Assembly (NCBI GenBank): GCA_032358165.1
Contig: JAALGY010000019.1
Span: 1,426,001-1,490,000 of the forward strand
Length of the DNA: 64,000 nucleotides
Source of the DNA: Diplosphaera chodatii
Taxonomy: Eukaryota; Chlorophyta; Trebouxiophyceae; Prasiolales; Stichococcaceae
Direction: 5' to 3'
Positions 12,201-23,818 of the stretch are shown here, one piece after another. Below the pieces are notes generated by a model. The model searched no databases, was not told the DNA's origin, and worked only from the letters and a program-made list of their open reading frames with translations. The translations under genes and the position numbers were made by a program. Each line of letters starts with the position of its first letter. Position 1 is the first letter of the stretch.

Positions 12201-15200
12201 TCCCACACATGATCTGCCAAGTACTGGTACATAAATGTGCATCTCAGCGTCAGGACTGGGCCACACCAGCGAGGCCTTGAGCTCCCGCCGCTCCTCCCCA
12301 CTTGTGATCTTGGTCCACATCATCTCCACGAAGTGCTGCGCACGCCCAGCCAGCACAGTGAAAGGAGACAGTCGCTCTGCCCTACAGTACGCGATGCATC
12401 ATAAGAGAAGCCAGGAGAACAGCCAAGACTGTCAGCACACCTGGTATGTCAGCTCCTTGCGGGTGGCGGCAAGCGCCACGGCAGCCAGGTCACCCGACAG
12501 CTCGCCAACGTCATCCTCATCGTCCAGCATCTCCTCTAGCTCGTCCTCCTGCACACGTCCAGGTGCCGACAGCTCTGGTCTTCACGCTGATCTTATCGCG
12601 TGGTTGCAGCAGTGTGTGTGCACAGCATCAGATATCTCGCCGCTTCACTAGTTTCCTGCAGAGGCACGGCAGGATGTAGGGCAGCTAACCTCATAATTCA
12701 TGGACAGATTGAGTGCAATGCCCATGCCATCGGGGTCGAAGTCGTCCTCAACACTGTGCTTCAGGGCGCCGCTCTCGAGCCTGCAGGTCCACCAGACGCT
12801 TCCATCCTTTGCACGTGTTGCTGAAAATGACACTGCAGCAACGACTGCCAGGCTCCTCGCGCCAACAGCATTATGAAGGCTTTGAGCGCTGACGACCAGC
12901 GCACATTGCTGCTGAACTCGCCCTACCGTGGGAAGAAGGGGTCCTTCAGCGTTCCGTCCAGCATGTGCAGGTACTGCTTGGTGGTCAGGAACAAGGGGAA
13001 AGCAGCAGGCGGCACGCCATTGAATGTATGCAGCTCGGCCGCCGCTGCTACCGCCGCAGTCGCAGCAGCCGCCTCCGGCCCCAAGCTGGCCGTCTGCAGC
13101 TTGCGGAACGACAGGGCCACCTGCTCCCGCAGCGTCGCACTGGCCGTGAGGAACACCTGCACAGCGCAGAGGCTTACAAATTGCACAGCAAGGGGACAGC
13201 AGTATGGCAACAGATACGAGAGCAGCATCCAATTCTCAATCAAGGCAACTCCGAGCTGCGCTGAACCCACCATGTTGTCTGGCTCGCCCTTGTTGTGAGC
13301 ATACAGCCAGCGGCCAAACATGCGGAACACGGCGCAGGTGGTCTTTCCCGTGCCGGACCGCCCCAGCAGGATGATGGAGCTGGGTGGGTCGGGGCGCAGC
13401 TCGATGATGCGCTGCTCCGCCGGCGACACCTTGAACTTGAAGTCCACCTCGCTCTCCTTCATCCCCTGCCATTGCATGGTTGACAAGGGTCAAATGAGTG
13501 AATCATTGCCCTGCGGAGGTGAGGCCATGACGAGCTTCCTAGTTCTGAAACGAGCAAGCGCAGCAGTCTTGCACAATCTTCTGCGGGTGATGTTGCGGCA
13601 GGTACAACTGACATGTGCAGCATGCTGACATTACAAACCTCCGGAGCACAATAGTATCCATGCTGTTGACGACAGCAAGAAGCTTTCACCTTGAGAACGG
13701 AGGACACGAGCAGCGTGCTGATGTTGTAGAACTTCAGCAGGGTGTAGGAGTCTTTGCCGGCGCTGGCGGGCGGCAGGTGCTCTCGCAGCTCCTTGACCTC
13801 CTCCTTCTGGCGCGCCCGCCGCTTGCTGGGGCTTGCCGGCCCCCTGCGCAGCAGCCATCGCTGACGTTGGCAAGGGTGGATGTTCATGTGCCTTGCACGA
13901 ATCTTCATTGTCCATTGCATAGTGCGCATTTTGCAGGGCATAGCTCACTCGGCGCTGGTGCCTGGCTTGCGGTAGGACTTTGGAAGGCGCTCCCCTGCCT
14001 GCCCCGTTCCACCACTACCAGGGACCACCTATGAAGGAGGGATCACTGATGCAATGCAGCTTTGCTTCGGCTATGGCTTTGCATGAAATGAAAGAAAGCA
14101 GCAAAGTTTGCAATGCCTCTGGCGCAGCAGCTTGTACTACATCAGGTGGGATATGACATGCATGGGTGCAAAAGTACCTCCAAGCGCAGCTTGTCAGCGA
14201 CCCTCCGGGATTTGCGGTAGCTTTCCTGAATCTTTTCGATGCTCGCCTCATACTTGTCGTGACTAAGCGTGATCACCTGAGCGTATCAATGTTTAGCAGC
14301 TCAACCAGGCCATGAAGCTAAATTGAGGCAGTATGTTGAGGCAGACTCAACAACCTGAGATGAGGTGCAGGACTACTGCCGAGTTCCAGCCACCAGCTGC
14401 ACGGCAGCAGGCCAGACACAGTGAAGGAAATGACATTAATAAAGAGCAGGTTTCTGCTTCAATTCGGCTCACCCACAACCGCAGCATGTCACGATAGCCC
14501 TGCTTCTCTTCCGACCAGTCGAGCGCCACCTCGAAGATGATGCGCCCGCCCTTGGACCTGGCGATGATCATTGCAACACCAGCGTCAGCACGAGCTGGCG
14601 CCAAACAACAAAGACCGCAGCAAAGCACTGCAGGGGTTGCAGAATTGCAGAATTGCAGAATTGCAGAATTCAGTACCGCAAACGTCATGGCTGCACAGTT
14701 TACGCACCACTTGGTGCGCCACAGCTCCAACCCCTCGCAGCCGGACTTGCTCTCGGCACCTAGCCAGTCTGTTGAGCCGTCCTTCAGCCAGCAGCCCTCC
14801 CCGATGCGCCGCAACTTGTTGCACACCATCTTCCTGCAGCGTGCAAAGCAATGCACGCTGATTGCCTGGACGCGTGCCCCCCAGGGATCTTGTGATGCTG
14901 CCATTGCCTCTACCTGCCAGACCGCAAGAACAGGTGCCACTCTGACTGCAACTTCGTGCACATGGTTGTGAGTCTTGGGACGCTGGGGGTGACATGGACA
15001 GGCGACACAGGCAGCAGGTGGGCAGCGCACTTGTACACGGGCGGCAGCGTGGCCCACTCCTCCCTAGCCTCCTTGGTAATGGTAAACTCCCACAGCAGCC
15101 CGTCAAGCATGCGCTCCGCATCGCTGTCCTCCAGCTGCACCGCCGCCACCGCCTCATCTGCATCCTCGGGGTCCACCGCTGCTGCTGCCGCCGCCGCCGC

Positions 15201-18200
15201 ATCCGCCAGCTCAGCTGCAGATAGAACGCAATGGCGAGTCTGCTTGTCAGGTGACTGAGTGTCACCCTGGTCTGGTTGTATGCCATCAGGACCACCTATA
15301 CTCTGGCAAAACAGTGCAGCTAATACACCTGCTGCATGCGACCCGCCGTTTTGCATGCCGTGCGCAGCTGCTGCCTTTGCGACCACATGGGACAGCGCAG
15401 CGATCTCTGCATTCGAGGCTGCCTTGCCATCCACTTGCCTGCTTGGTAGATGCGACAGTGAGAATTTTGACCATAGGCTGGCATGAGGGGATGTGCTGCC
15501 TGAAGCCTCATCATGTAGAAGGCAGGGTGCATGCATGCATGGTGAACGATCGTCTAAACAACGTATGCGACAGCTGCACAGTCATGCATGAGATATCAAA
15601 TGTCACAGCTCACCGCTCCTTCGCCAGGCGCAGGTTCATGTGAGTGAGGACATCGGGTATGCGGCTGGTCAGCAGGTTGTTGAGGCGTGCGCGCTTTTGC
15701 TGCTCCGATGCACCTGGGCGCACCAGCGGCTTGGGCCCCGGCCCATCCCACTCCTCGTCTGACCTGCAGGTTCGTGGATGTACACCCTTGCCTTACCGAT
15801 CGATCGTCCTGCATCATCGACTTGCCAGGCGTGCAGCTGTGGAACGTGTCCAGGAGCCACAAGGGAGAGTACTTGGTGATGCCTGTCTAGTTCACCAGTT
15901 TTGCTCGTCGTTGATGGCTGCCTGCTCAGCTCGGCGCTTGGCGCTGGTCCGTGCCGCAGCCCGCTGCCGCTCTTCCTCGAAGGCATCCTTTGCACCAGCA
16001 ACGGCGTACTTCTGCGGGTGCACCAGATGGCGCATCTGGAGTCCAGCTGTCATGACAGGTGAGGAGCTCCTGCTATCCGCATCGTTCACTGACGCTCTGT
16101 TCGCATGCATGGCTTGCACGCAGGTTCAGAGGCCAAACCTCCAGCGTCTCCTTGACTGCCGGGTTCATGGCCAGGTCCAGTGGGGTGTTGCCATCATCAT
16201 CAACAGCCGCAACCAGGGTGGCGGGATTGCCGGCAACCTGCATACAGCACAGCAGCTCTATGGGTCTGCAACATGATCATTTGCGCAGCCGTCTCGTCAG
16301 GTGCGCATGTACGCTTACACGCCTATATCAGGCGTCCAGGCATCATATCCCATGCAATAGCTTACCGACAGCACCGCGTCAGCCAGGCGGTTGCGCTCCT
16401 TGCCATTGTTGTGCCTCACAGCCAGGTGCAGCGCTGTCTTGCCGGCCTTGTTGCGCGCCACCGCGCTGGCACCGCACTCCAGCAGCACGGCGATGAGCTT
16501 GCGCTGCCCCTCCTCCACCGCCTGCTCAGGAGCCGCCACGAGTATGCTGATAATTTCCAGTCCAAGCACTGGCGCAATGTGGAGCTGGGGGAATGGCTGT
16601 TCAGTGCAGGTCGGTGTGCAAACCACAGTCAGCATGCTGAAACCAGATAACGCTTCATCATGGTGCAATCATGGTGGAATCAGGGTGCGTATCATGGTGC
16701 AAACATGGTGCAACTTGCCCTGTGTAGCAGAAAGCTGCCCCTTTCATCGCGCGCATTGGGGTTGGCACCGCCCGCAAACAGCTTGTGCCACATCGCACCG
16801 TCCATGCCAGCTTGTCCCAGCAGCCTGTGCAGATGGTCTGCACTGATGACGACACCCTGCACGATCGACGGGGCAAAATCATGACCTCCATGGGGATGCA
16901 TGCCATACCAGTGTGTGCATCTGAGTCAATGACAAGCATACAAGTAGGTCTGGCCAAGTCATGGAAGCTTTCCTAGCCTGAAGCGCACCTTCTCTGAAGC
17001 CAGCAGGCTCAACAGCGGTAGATTGCGATTGTCAATGACCCCATCCATGAGTTGCATCAGCTTGTCACCCTGTGCAAGCAGATGTGCTGATGTTGGGGTT
17101 CACTTGGCAAGGCGCCAGCAGCGGATGTGCCAGGAGCCTGGACAATGCTTGCAAAGGATGCACGCCATGCCGGCCATGCTGCTGGCATTGCAGTTGGAAC
17201 TGTCACCTTCAGAAAAGGCTTCAGCGTGATTGTATGATGCCTACGCAACCAGGCTGCCATAACCTCGACATCATTTGCGTCCATGTCGGCATGCGTGGAT
17301 CGCAGCGTATCACTTGCTTGCCATTTGCCTAGTATCGTGTCCAGAGTCTGCAAGGAAGTGAACAATGCTGGGCACTCACAACCTTCACAGAGCACATTTC
17401 GACCTGCGCTGAAGCATATAATCAATGCACGTCTATTGGCCCCCAGGACTGCCAGCGGTGACGTATGTGCTTGGGTGCATTGCTTGCCCAGCTGCATGCA
17501 GGGGCGCACAGCACTGGCGGCGAATCATGAAGCAATGCTGACCTGGGCAGCAGGGCTGAGCGCATCCTCGCTTTCCTGCCGCACCGCCAGCAGCAGCGGG
17601 GAAGGTGGCGGTCCTGCCTTCGAGCTGCGTGGCGCTGGAGCGCGGACATGCATGTTTGCTTCCTGCGGACAGGCGACGCAGTCCTGATCAACATGCATAC
17701 TCCTCAGAATGTAGGTGGTAACATGCACAGTCAATCAGCAGGCAGACAGCTTGCCCCAGCAGCAAATAGCTGCAAAGCGTCCACAGTGCAGATCGCACAT
17801 GCTGCAAGAGAAGGCGTGCAATGCTAGCATGGCCGGACTCCATCGCCACATGCAGCGCGGTGTAGCTGCGGTGGTCCATGATGGTGTTCAGTAGCATTCG
17901 CTTGCGGTCCTTGACCGCCGAGCTGGAGAGCATCGCCTGTCAGTGAAACACCGTCTGGTCTGCAATCAGTCACATCACACCAGCATGATCTGCTGTCAAG
18001 CCTTCCAACAAATTCATGCTGCAAGCTGTAGGTGCCCTTACCTCAACGCAGCGGAGGTAGCCCTGGTCCACGGCAAGGTGCACTGCAGTGGTGGCCTCCC
18101 CCGCAATAAAGCATGGTGCGAATGCATCTGCACCTGCTTGCAACAGCATTGCAACCGCCTCATGGCTCGTGGTCTCCACCGCCCTGCAGATAGCAGCAAA

Positions 18201-20634
18201 CACGACATCAGCCAGATGTGCCCTATCAGCAGCACTGGGCACGCCCACTGAGCAGTTGCCCTATCAAGCATGTGAGGGGGATGTTGAAGCAACATGTTGA
18301 AGCGGTCGAGCAGAATGGTACTTGAAGAGCGGCGTCAAGCCCTTGACTGGGCGGTTGACGGCTGCCTCCACCCTGGCTTTGTCGGGAAAGGTCTTCAGGC
18401 AGTGTAGCACTGTCCGCAACACCTGCAAATGCAAACGGGCAGGCTTCCTATGGACGAAGGGGAGCAGACAGATGGAGACCCAATGAAGGCCGTCAGGACT
18501 CTGGCACTCGCCTTTCCCGTACAGCATGGAGTGCCCAGCAGCTGCTATGCATGTTAACAGGACAGCAGGGGCAATCCTACCTCGGGGGACTTCACGTTGC
18601 ACAGCAGCATGGTACACAGCCGTCATACGTGCATCACCAAGCGCCCTGAAGGTGCTGTCCGGCTGTTGCATGAACTTCATGACTGCTGTCAGCTGCTGTA
18701 ACTGGAGCGGGGGCGGTGCCTGCGAATGCAGCATGACATACCACAACTGATTCCCACGAGCAGCTAAGCCGGAAATCGGCATGTGTATTCAGCTTGACGA
18801 GCGCTCAATCGACTGGCGACAGGCCGCCTGAGCCTCACCGATGAGTGTTCTGCACACTGGCCCAGCAGGTGGGCAAGCGGAGTGTTGCCAGCTGAGTCAG
18901 CCTCATTCGCATCTGCGCCTCGGATGCCCCTCACCTGCCACAGCCATGGGGTCGGTGCGATGGTTCGAACACACGGCACAAGATGGTTGCATTGGAGAGA
19001 TTAGGACACAGGCAAGGATGCGAACATCCTTGACAGGGTAGCACAAGTCTGCTACACACCTTGCGGCCCAAGATCTCGAGCATGGCTGGCGGCGCGCCAG
19101 ACTCCACAGCAAGCAGCACAGGCGGCCTGCACATGATGTAGATAGAGCATAAGAACTGCCGGACACATCTGCCTGTAGACTGCTCTTGCGTGCCTCAACC
19201 GAAGCTGGCCAGCCGATGAATGCTTGCCCATGTAACAACAGAGCAGCACCTGGACAGCTTCTTCAAAGAATGCTGGAATCTGGTCAGCTCCAGGTCCAGC
19301 ACGCTTGTGTGCCCCTTGCGGATGACCTCGTCGAGCGCCGTGTGGTTGGGAGGGTAGGCACTGCCTGCTGCCTGCAACAGACCAACGCGCGCAGTCATTG
19401 CAAGAGGCAAACTCGGGCCTATGCTATCGTATTACGGTGCCCGTCAACAGCTTTATGCACAGGCCAGCTTACCTCCATGTCTGCCAGCTGCAGGCACGAG
19501 ACACCCTGCCACATGGCGGTTTGATGTATCTTGTGCAGCTCGCGCAGCAGCTCCTCCGAGCCAGCCTCAACAGACACCACCCAGTACAAAGCATTGACGA
19601 GCTTCTTGGTCACCGCACTGCTGTTTTCCCTGCCACACGCACGCCCATTGGCTCAGAAACCTGCTAATCTACGGCAGCAGCGTTCGCAAAGTCACGGTGG
19701 CGAATCACGTTTGGACATTGACACTTCACTGACGGCCTGTACAGTCGAGCACGACAGCTGTGCGCACGGCTTGGCAAGCTGCGCTAGCGCCGCCTTGGCG
19801 CGTGCCGTGTTGCCGTCACGCCAGTCCTGCAGCGCCTGCTGCGTCAGCGCCTGCACCCGCCGCTCTGCCTGCGCTTGCCTGCAAGTTCAAGCAGATCATC
19901 GTCGAGGCTAGCCTCAAAGACACCGCGGCACAAGTGGTTCTGAGCAGGTTGAGCTGCACGGGGATGGTTGTGCAGTAATTGTTACGTATAGCCCTGTGGC
20001 TTGACCACAGCTTCAGCATATTGCAACGCGACACATGCACACAATGCAAAAAGCTCACCGCTGCTGACGCTCTGCTTCCTGCCGTTGCCTGACCTCATCC
20101 CGCCGTTGCCGCTCCGCAGCAGCAGCTGCCTGGCGCTGCTGCGCCTCCACAGCTGCAGCAGCTGCCTGGCGCTGCTGCGCCTCTGCAGCCTCGCGCCTGC
20201 GCCTGGCAGCGGGCGCCTCTGGGCGGGCGTTAAGAAAGCCGCTCTTGAACCCGCTGCGAGGTCGAGCTTGCTGCGGTTGTGTTTGCTGAGGCCGCTGTGG
20301 TGATGGCTGCCATTGCTGCTGCTGCTGCTGCTGCTGTTGCCTCGGCAGCTGCTGGGTGGACGGCTGCCAAGCCGGCTGCTGCACAATGTTCCCCGGCCGG
20401 TCATGCTGCATGTGCGGCTGGAAGGCTGGCTGGCTGGGCTGTGGCTGCTGCTGCACATACGGTGACACATATGCCTGCTGCTGCTGGTGCTCCTGCTGCC
20501 ACCCTCCAGGCGGCTGCCAGCTGGTGCCATCATATTGCCAGACTGACGGGTCCGGCTGTTGCTGCTGTTGCTGCTGCTGCGGCCCCGCTTGTGCCCGCTG
20601 GGCTGCTCGCTGTGCGTTCAAGCCAGCTGCTGCC
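204..20634 (-). CDS. Giant ankyrin / UvrD-type helicase / TPR protein (TRANK1-like)
   Basis: Single giant gene of several dozen exons, about 20 kb. From the N-terminus: a Gln-rich region (20634-20059), ankyrin-type repeats (about 19.6-16.1 kb), a linker, a UvrD/superfamily 1 helicase core (13.46-9.40 kb) and a long helical TPR-like C-terminus with an IQ motif, ending with TAG at 204. The order matches animal TRANK1 (TPR and ankyrin repeat containing protein 1), whose biochemical role is not established. Exons are 50-250 nt, separated by introns of about 100-250 nt. The 5' end is unresolved: the Gln-rich exon has no in-frame ATG, and 20634 is only the best acceptor. An upstream exon near 20.69 kb is likely. 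The ankyrin and helicase halves might be two genes, but no stop, promoter gap or strand change separates them. Individual splice junctions were not all solved. Confidence 0.85.
9400..13460 (-). other. Giant gene: UvrD/SF1 helicase core
   Basis: Helicase motifs appear in the correct order on successive exons. Walker A/motif I is LLGRSGTGKTTCAVFRM at about 13.36 kb. Motif Ia-like FLTASATLREQVALSF is at 13.14 kb. Motif II is DEVQDFAQAELLMDLR at about 11.54 kb. Motif III region is NSLFYC joined to GDTCQTIARGIGFRFADIR (11.36 and 11.25 kb). Motif IV region is LKVNYRTHSGIMNV (10.99 kb). Motif V is SKGLEFDDVFL across the 10.35/10.24 kb junction. Motif VI is HLYTA joined to VTRAKNNVIL (9.74 and 9.55 kb). 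All catalytic positions look intact, so ATPase and translocase activity is plausible. The DEVQD version of the DExx box and the GDTCQTIARG stretch are the TRANK1-type variants of this fold. Confidence 0.85.
14637..14670. repeat. Four-copy 8-bp tandem repeat (TTGCAGAA)
   Basis: Four exact head-to-tail copies of TTGCAGAA in an intron of the giant gene, just outside the exon ending near 14.71 kb. Probably a slippage microsatellite. Confidence 0.9.
16658..16712. repeat. Degenerate repeats of CATGGTGCAA
   Basis: About five imperfect copies of a 10-base word related to CATGGTGCAA, in an intron between two ankyrin exons of the giant gene. Confidence 0.6.
20313..20340. repeat. CTG/CAG microsatellite encoding poly-Gln
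   Basis: Run of CTG triplets with a TTG at each end, read as glutamines on the minus strand in the first recognised exon of the giant gene. A second run lies at 20556-20580. Confidence 0.9.
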
Positions 20635-22617
20635 CTGAACGTCAGAGGCAGAATTGTCAGGAGCTAGCTCCTGCTTAGCATCGTCTGTTGTTGCATCCTG
20701 AGCCTTGCGTTGAGCCCTGACTCAGCATGTCCACAGCACATTCAAGAGGGCATGCATCAGCCGGACGGAGGCACGCCAGCAATGGGGCACATACTGAGGC
20801 ACAAACTGAGGGTTGCAGAAGCAGATCCTGATGTTTTGCAACAGCATTGCAGCGCATGTAGCAATGACAATGTGGGACTGACCTGTCAGCTTGCTGCCGG
20901 AGATACCGCTGTTGCTGCACAGTGTGGTCCATCAGCTGCTAGAACTGCACACGCAGAACTGCCTTGCACGCTGCGGACGACGGCTGAGGTGCTAGCGTTG
21001 CCACCTTGCGCACATACAACAAAGTACAGAGTAACCAGACCAGGATGGCACCATCACAGGTGACAGCTGGCGCCGCTTGTGCACTCCGAAACATTGACCA
21101 TCCAGATCAACCATGTCATGAACATATGAAAGGGTGATCTGAGCGAGCAGCCCATATGTATGAGGTGCCTCCATCGCCATGCCCAGCAGCAACGAGGTTC
21201 TCACATTGGGTCATTCCCGCATGCACCACCAATGTCCCTCCACCCGGCAGGCTACGGGAGGCGAGGCAGTGTTTTGCTGACAAACTTTGCCAAGACTGCC
21301 CAGCAATCCAGACTGCCCACTAGGTTATCGCCCGGGACTGCCTGCGCAGCCGCATTGGGTGTTAGGATCATCGGCAAGAGCAATGTTATACAATCGTGCC
21401 GAACGCACGCCAAACCATACATCGGAGGCTCACAAATGCATTTGAACCGTCTGAGAGTGCAGTCTACCGAAGTACAGCCTGCAGGCATGATGTGCACGGT
21501 ACCAGGCAAAAGTTTCACCTTGTCTATAGGCCGTTCTACTCACGATGTGCAAGCAGGCAGACACAGTTACTCAGATCCCTCCATGATTGTGAATGCAAGC
21601 GCTGCCGCTTTCAGCTGCAGTACTCCTCAGACGATTGGCCAGCTGTTGCCTGTTGTGGACTGCATGCCTGCGTTCTTACAGGAATGCAGCCGCTGAGCAG
21701 GTTCGTCAATCGAAACTGTCGACATTGACTGCCCTCCTTGTCCGATCAATGTCAAGCGACTAGGAGCGTACCTTCCAGGGCAATGTCCAGGTGCTGGCGC
21801 AGCACGGGCGTGCTGAGTACATGCTGAGCTGGATGATGATAGGCGAGCCCTTTCGACCGAAACAGATGCTTTCAAGGGATCGGGCGTCGCACTTCGACCC
21901 CCCTGTAGGGCAGGGCATTGCTCAAGGTGAGGTCACAGGCCAAGTCAGTTGCGCCATCTTCTGTCTCAGACGCCAGTTAACGTGATCAAGCAAGGTGCTT
22001 CACACGGGCTGTCACTGCGCTCAAGGCCGCTGCGCGTCCTCTGCAGCCCCGGTCCGCACTCTCTAGGCTTCTACACAGAAAGGTGAGCTCGCTGCTGACT
22101 TTGGTTTGCCACAAGCGCTCCGTCGCCAGTCGCCCGCTGAGCGGGCTGCTGGGTAGTATGACTAGCAAAAGCGAGAGGTTGCAGTGCGCGGCGCTGCGAA
22201 CATTGCCCTGGTCATGTGCCAGGTCAGGCGTGGATGCCTCATGCCTGATGCTGCGACGCGACAGCCGCGCATTGATGAACCGCAGCTACAACACATGCGC
22301 AAGTGCATGCTCTATCTTAGCTTTCGACTTTGGATCGGCACGCAGCGGTCCAGATTCCGCTTTTGGCACCTGGTGCCTATCCGAGTCCCCGTCCCCACGA
22401 ACCCACCTATCCGCTCGGTGCACATGGGACCAGCTGGCACGCGAACTCACAAGCGGACTACTTTGCTGAAGCAGGTGACTAAGAACAGCCCAGGCTGCTG
22501 CGCGGCTGAAGGCACTCGCGGTGGCCGGGATCTCCCCGGCGTGGTGGGGTGTTACAGCCCAGCGTCCCTGTGTCAAGACAGAGCAAGACAGTCGCAGCAC
22601 AGCAGACAGACTGCATC
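20635..22617. other. Intergenic / upstream region of the giant gene
   Basis: Contains the unresolved 5' end of the giant gene: an acidic reading frame on the minus strand at about 20693-20634 could be its first or second exon. The rest has open frames on both strands (longest 178 codons at 21160-21696, plus), but none shows a recognisable domain, a good start context or a consistent exon pattern. The promoters of the giant gene and of the plus-strand repeat protein should lie here. Confidence 0.4.
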
Positions 22618-23292
22618 ATGGGCACCAGCCAGCGCAGGCGCGGGCTGTCGGCAGGAGCAGCAGCGCTCGTCGCAGCGCTTGTCTGCTGTCTTGTGCTGCC
22701 TTGCGGCGGTGCGGCAGCCAGGCTGCAGGTGTCTGCTCGCCGTGCGCAGCAGCTCAACGCCGCCGAGTTCCACGCCGGCGTCGCAGCTGGCATGCGGCAG
22801 CTGAAGATGGCTGCTGCAGCCACCAGCGGCGACTTCGCAATGGCAGCAGCATCAGCGTCCAGCACGGGCGGCATGGCACACGCGCAGTCTACCGGCTCAG
22901 CGGCATCGTCTGACCTCCACGCCGGCGCAGCAGCATCCATGGAGCAGATCCTGCAATACGTCGCAGCAGGCAGCCTGGCGTCAGCTGAGGCGCAGGCTGC
23001 TGCCGCTGCTGAGGAGGACGCAGAGACCGACCTGCACGCCGGCATAAGCATGACCATGCGCGGCCTGGCCAAGCTGGTCAGCGCGCGGGCTGCGTCGGCT
23101 CGCAGCCTGCCGGCCCGGCGATTCGCTGCAGCGGTGCCGGGCACAACTGGGCTGGATGCGGGGGTGGCGGCCAGCATGCAGCAGCTGCGGGAGCTGGCGC
23201 TGTCGCAGTCGGACCTTTCAGCGGCAGCTGAGCGTAGCCTGCGGACAGACCCAGTCAGCGCAGCGCACATTCCTGCCCAGCTTTTGGAGTGA
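22618..23292 (+). CDS. Secreted Ala-rich protein with four internal repeats, unknown function
   Basis: Single-exon frame of 224 residues. The start at 22618 is chosen because it places an arginine-containing N-region (QRRRG) and a hydrophobic core (residues 13-34) as a classic signal peptide; the frame stays open further upstream. The mature part is Ala-rich and free of cysteine. It carries four copies of a motif, consensus [DE]-[LF]-[HD]-A-G-x4-M-x2-[LI], starting at residues 50, 99, 138 and 179: EFHAGVAAGMRQLKM, DLHAGAAASMEQILQY, DLHAGISMTMRGLAKL and GLDAGVAASMQQLREL. The 39-49 residue spacing suggests a repeated amphipathic helix. I do not recognise the family. The antisense strand also has a long open frame (333 codons), but it lacks such order. 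Confidence 0.65.
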   Translation: MGTSQRRRGLSAGAAALVAALVCCLVLPCGGAAARLQVSARRAQQLNAAEFHAGVAAGMRQLKMAAAATSGDFAMAAASASSTGGMAHAQSTGSAASSDLHAGAAASMEQILQYVAAGSLASAEAQAAAAAEEDAETDLHAGISMTMRGLAKLVSARAASARSLPARRFAAAVPGTTGLDAGVAASMQQLRELALSQSDLSAAAERSLRTDPVSAAHIPAQLLE

Positions 23293-23818
23293 TGTTGCTG
23301 CTGTGTCAGCAGGATAGGGTCTGCGAGTGGTTTTGCAAACATGATGGCAGGGCGTAATGTGCGCAGCCTGATACGCAAGGCAGAGCACGGGTGTGCTGAT
23401 GAGTGCATGAAGTCAGTTGAACCCGCGGCATCGTCTGATAGGCACACGAGGAAGTGCTTCGGCTCCTGGTTTCGTTTCATGTAACAAGTTAAACGAGATC
23501 ACCAGAAACCTCGTCGGCCTACAGTACCATGGCAGGGTGTCCATGCCTCGAGTCAACGCAAAGTCACACGATTCTCAGACCCGAAAGAATCACTTGTGTA
23601 AATCTCGTGACCTTGTTGTTCTTTGCTCTCCGCAACATCATACACAGTTGCAACCTGTCGGCAGCGGCGGCATCGTGTTTCCGGAGCTGCACCCCATGCG
23701 TGGTGGCCCTGCTCATGCGGCCTCCAGCTTGACTGTGTATGCTCATCAATATTGGTGTGGTGATGCTCAGCACCAGCTATCCTGGAGCCCTGTCTACAGT
23801 GAGTCCGCTGCAGGAGCA
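23293..23818. other. Convergent intergenic region
   Basis: Lies between the 3' ends of the plus-strand repeat protein and the minus-strand channel gene. No coding signal seen; it should hold both 3' UTRs. Confidence 0.5.

Larger units (their letters stand above)
15610..20634 (-). other. Giant gene: Gln-rich N-terminus and ankyrin block
   Basis: Exon 20634-20059 encodes poly-Gln tracts mixed with Pro and Trp, a motif SGFKSGFLNA, then a charged Arg/Glu/Gln/Ala coiled-coil-like stretch; donor GTGAGC follows at 20058. Ankyrin-like exons follow at about 19.61-19.47, 19.38-19.26, 19.13-19.06, 18.93-18.83, 18.72-18.59, 18.42-18.33, 18.19-18.05, 17.94-17.79, 17.07-16.99, 16.86-16.73, 16.58-16.38 and 16.24-16.13 kb. 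The clearest repeats read ARNKAGKTALHLAVRHNN (16.45 kb), DHRSYTALHVAMESGHASIA (17.85 kb) and DDDGNTPLDLAMNP (16.19 kb), each with the T-x-L-x-x-A core. The exon at 16.05-15.90 kb is a charged helix rich in Glu, Arg and Ala. Ankyrin repeats bind proteins; the partner is unknown. Confidence 0.8.

Noticed and set aside
18957..18985. GGTTCGAACAC resembling a tRNA T-arm
   Set aside because: No matching acceptor stem, D-arm or anticodon arm around it, and it lies in an intron of the giant gene.
21160..21696. 178-codon open frame on the plus strand
   Set aside because: Mixed composition, no recognisable domain, and no splice partners either side. Treated as non-coding for now.
22083..22804. Overlapping open frames upstream of the repeat protein
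   Set aside because: Several frames are open because of base composition. None resembles a known protein, and they overlap the better-supported gene.
22479..23480. 333-codon open frame on the minus strand
   Set aside because: Antisense of the signal-peptide/repeat protein. It has a random-looking Ser/Arg/Ala composition and no start or domain evidence.
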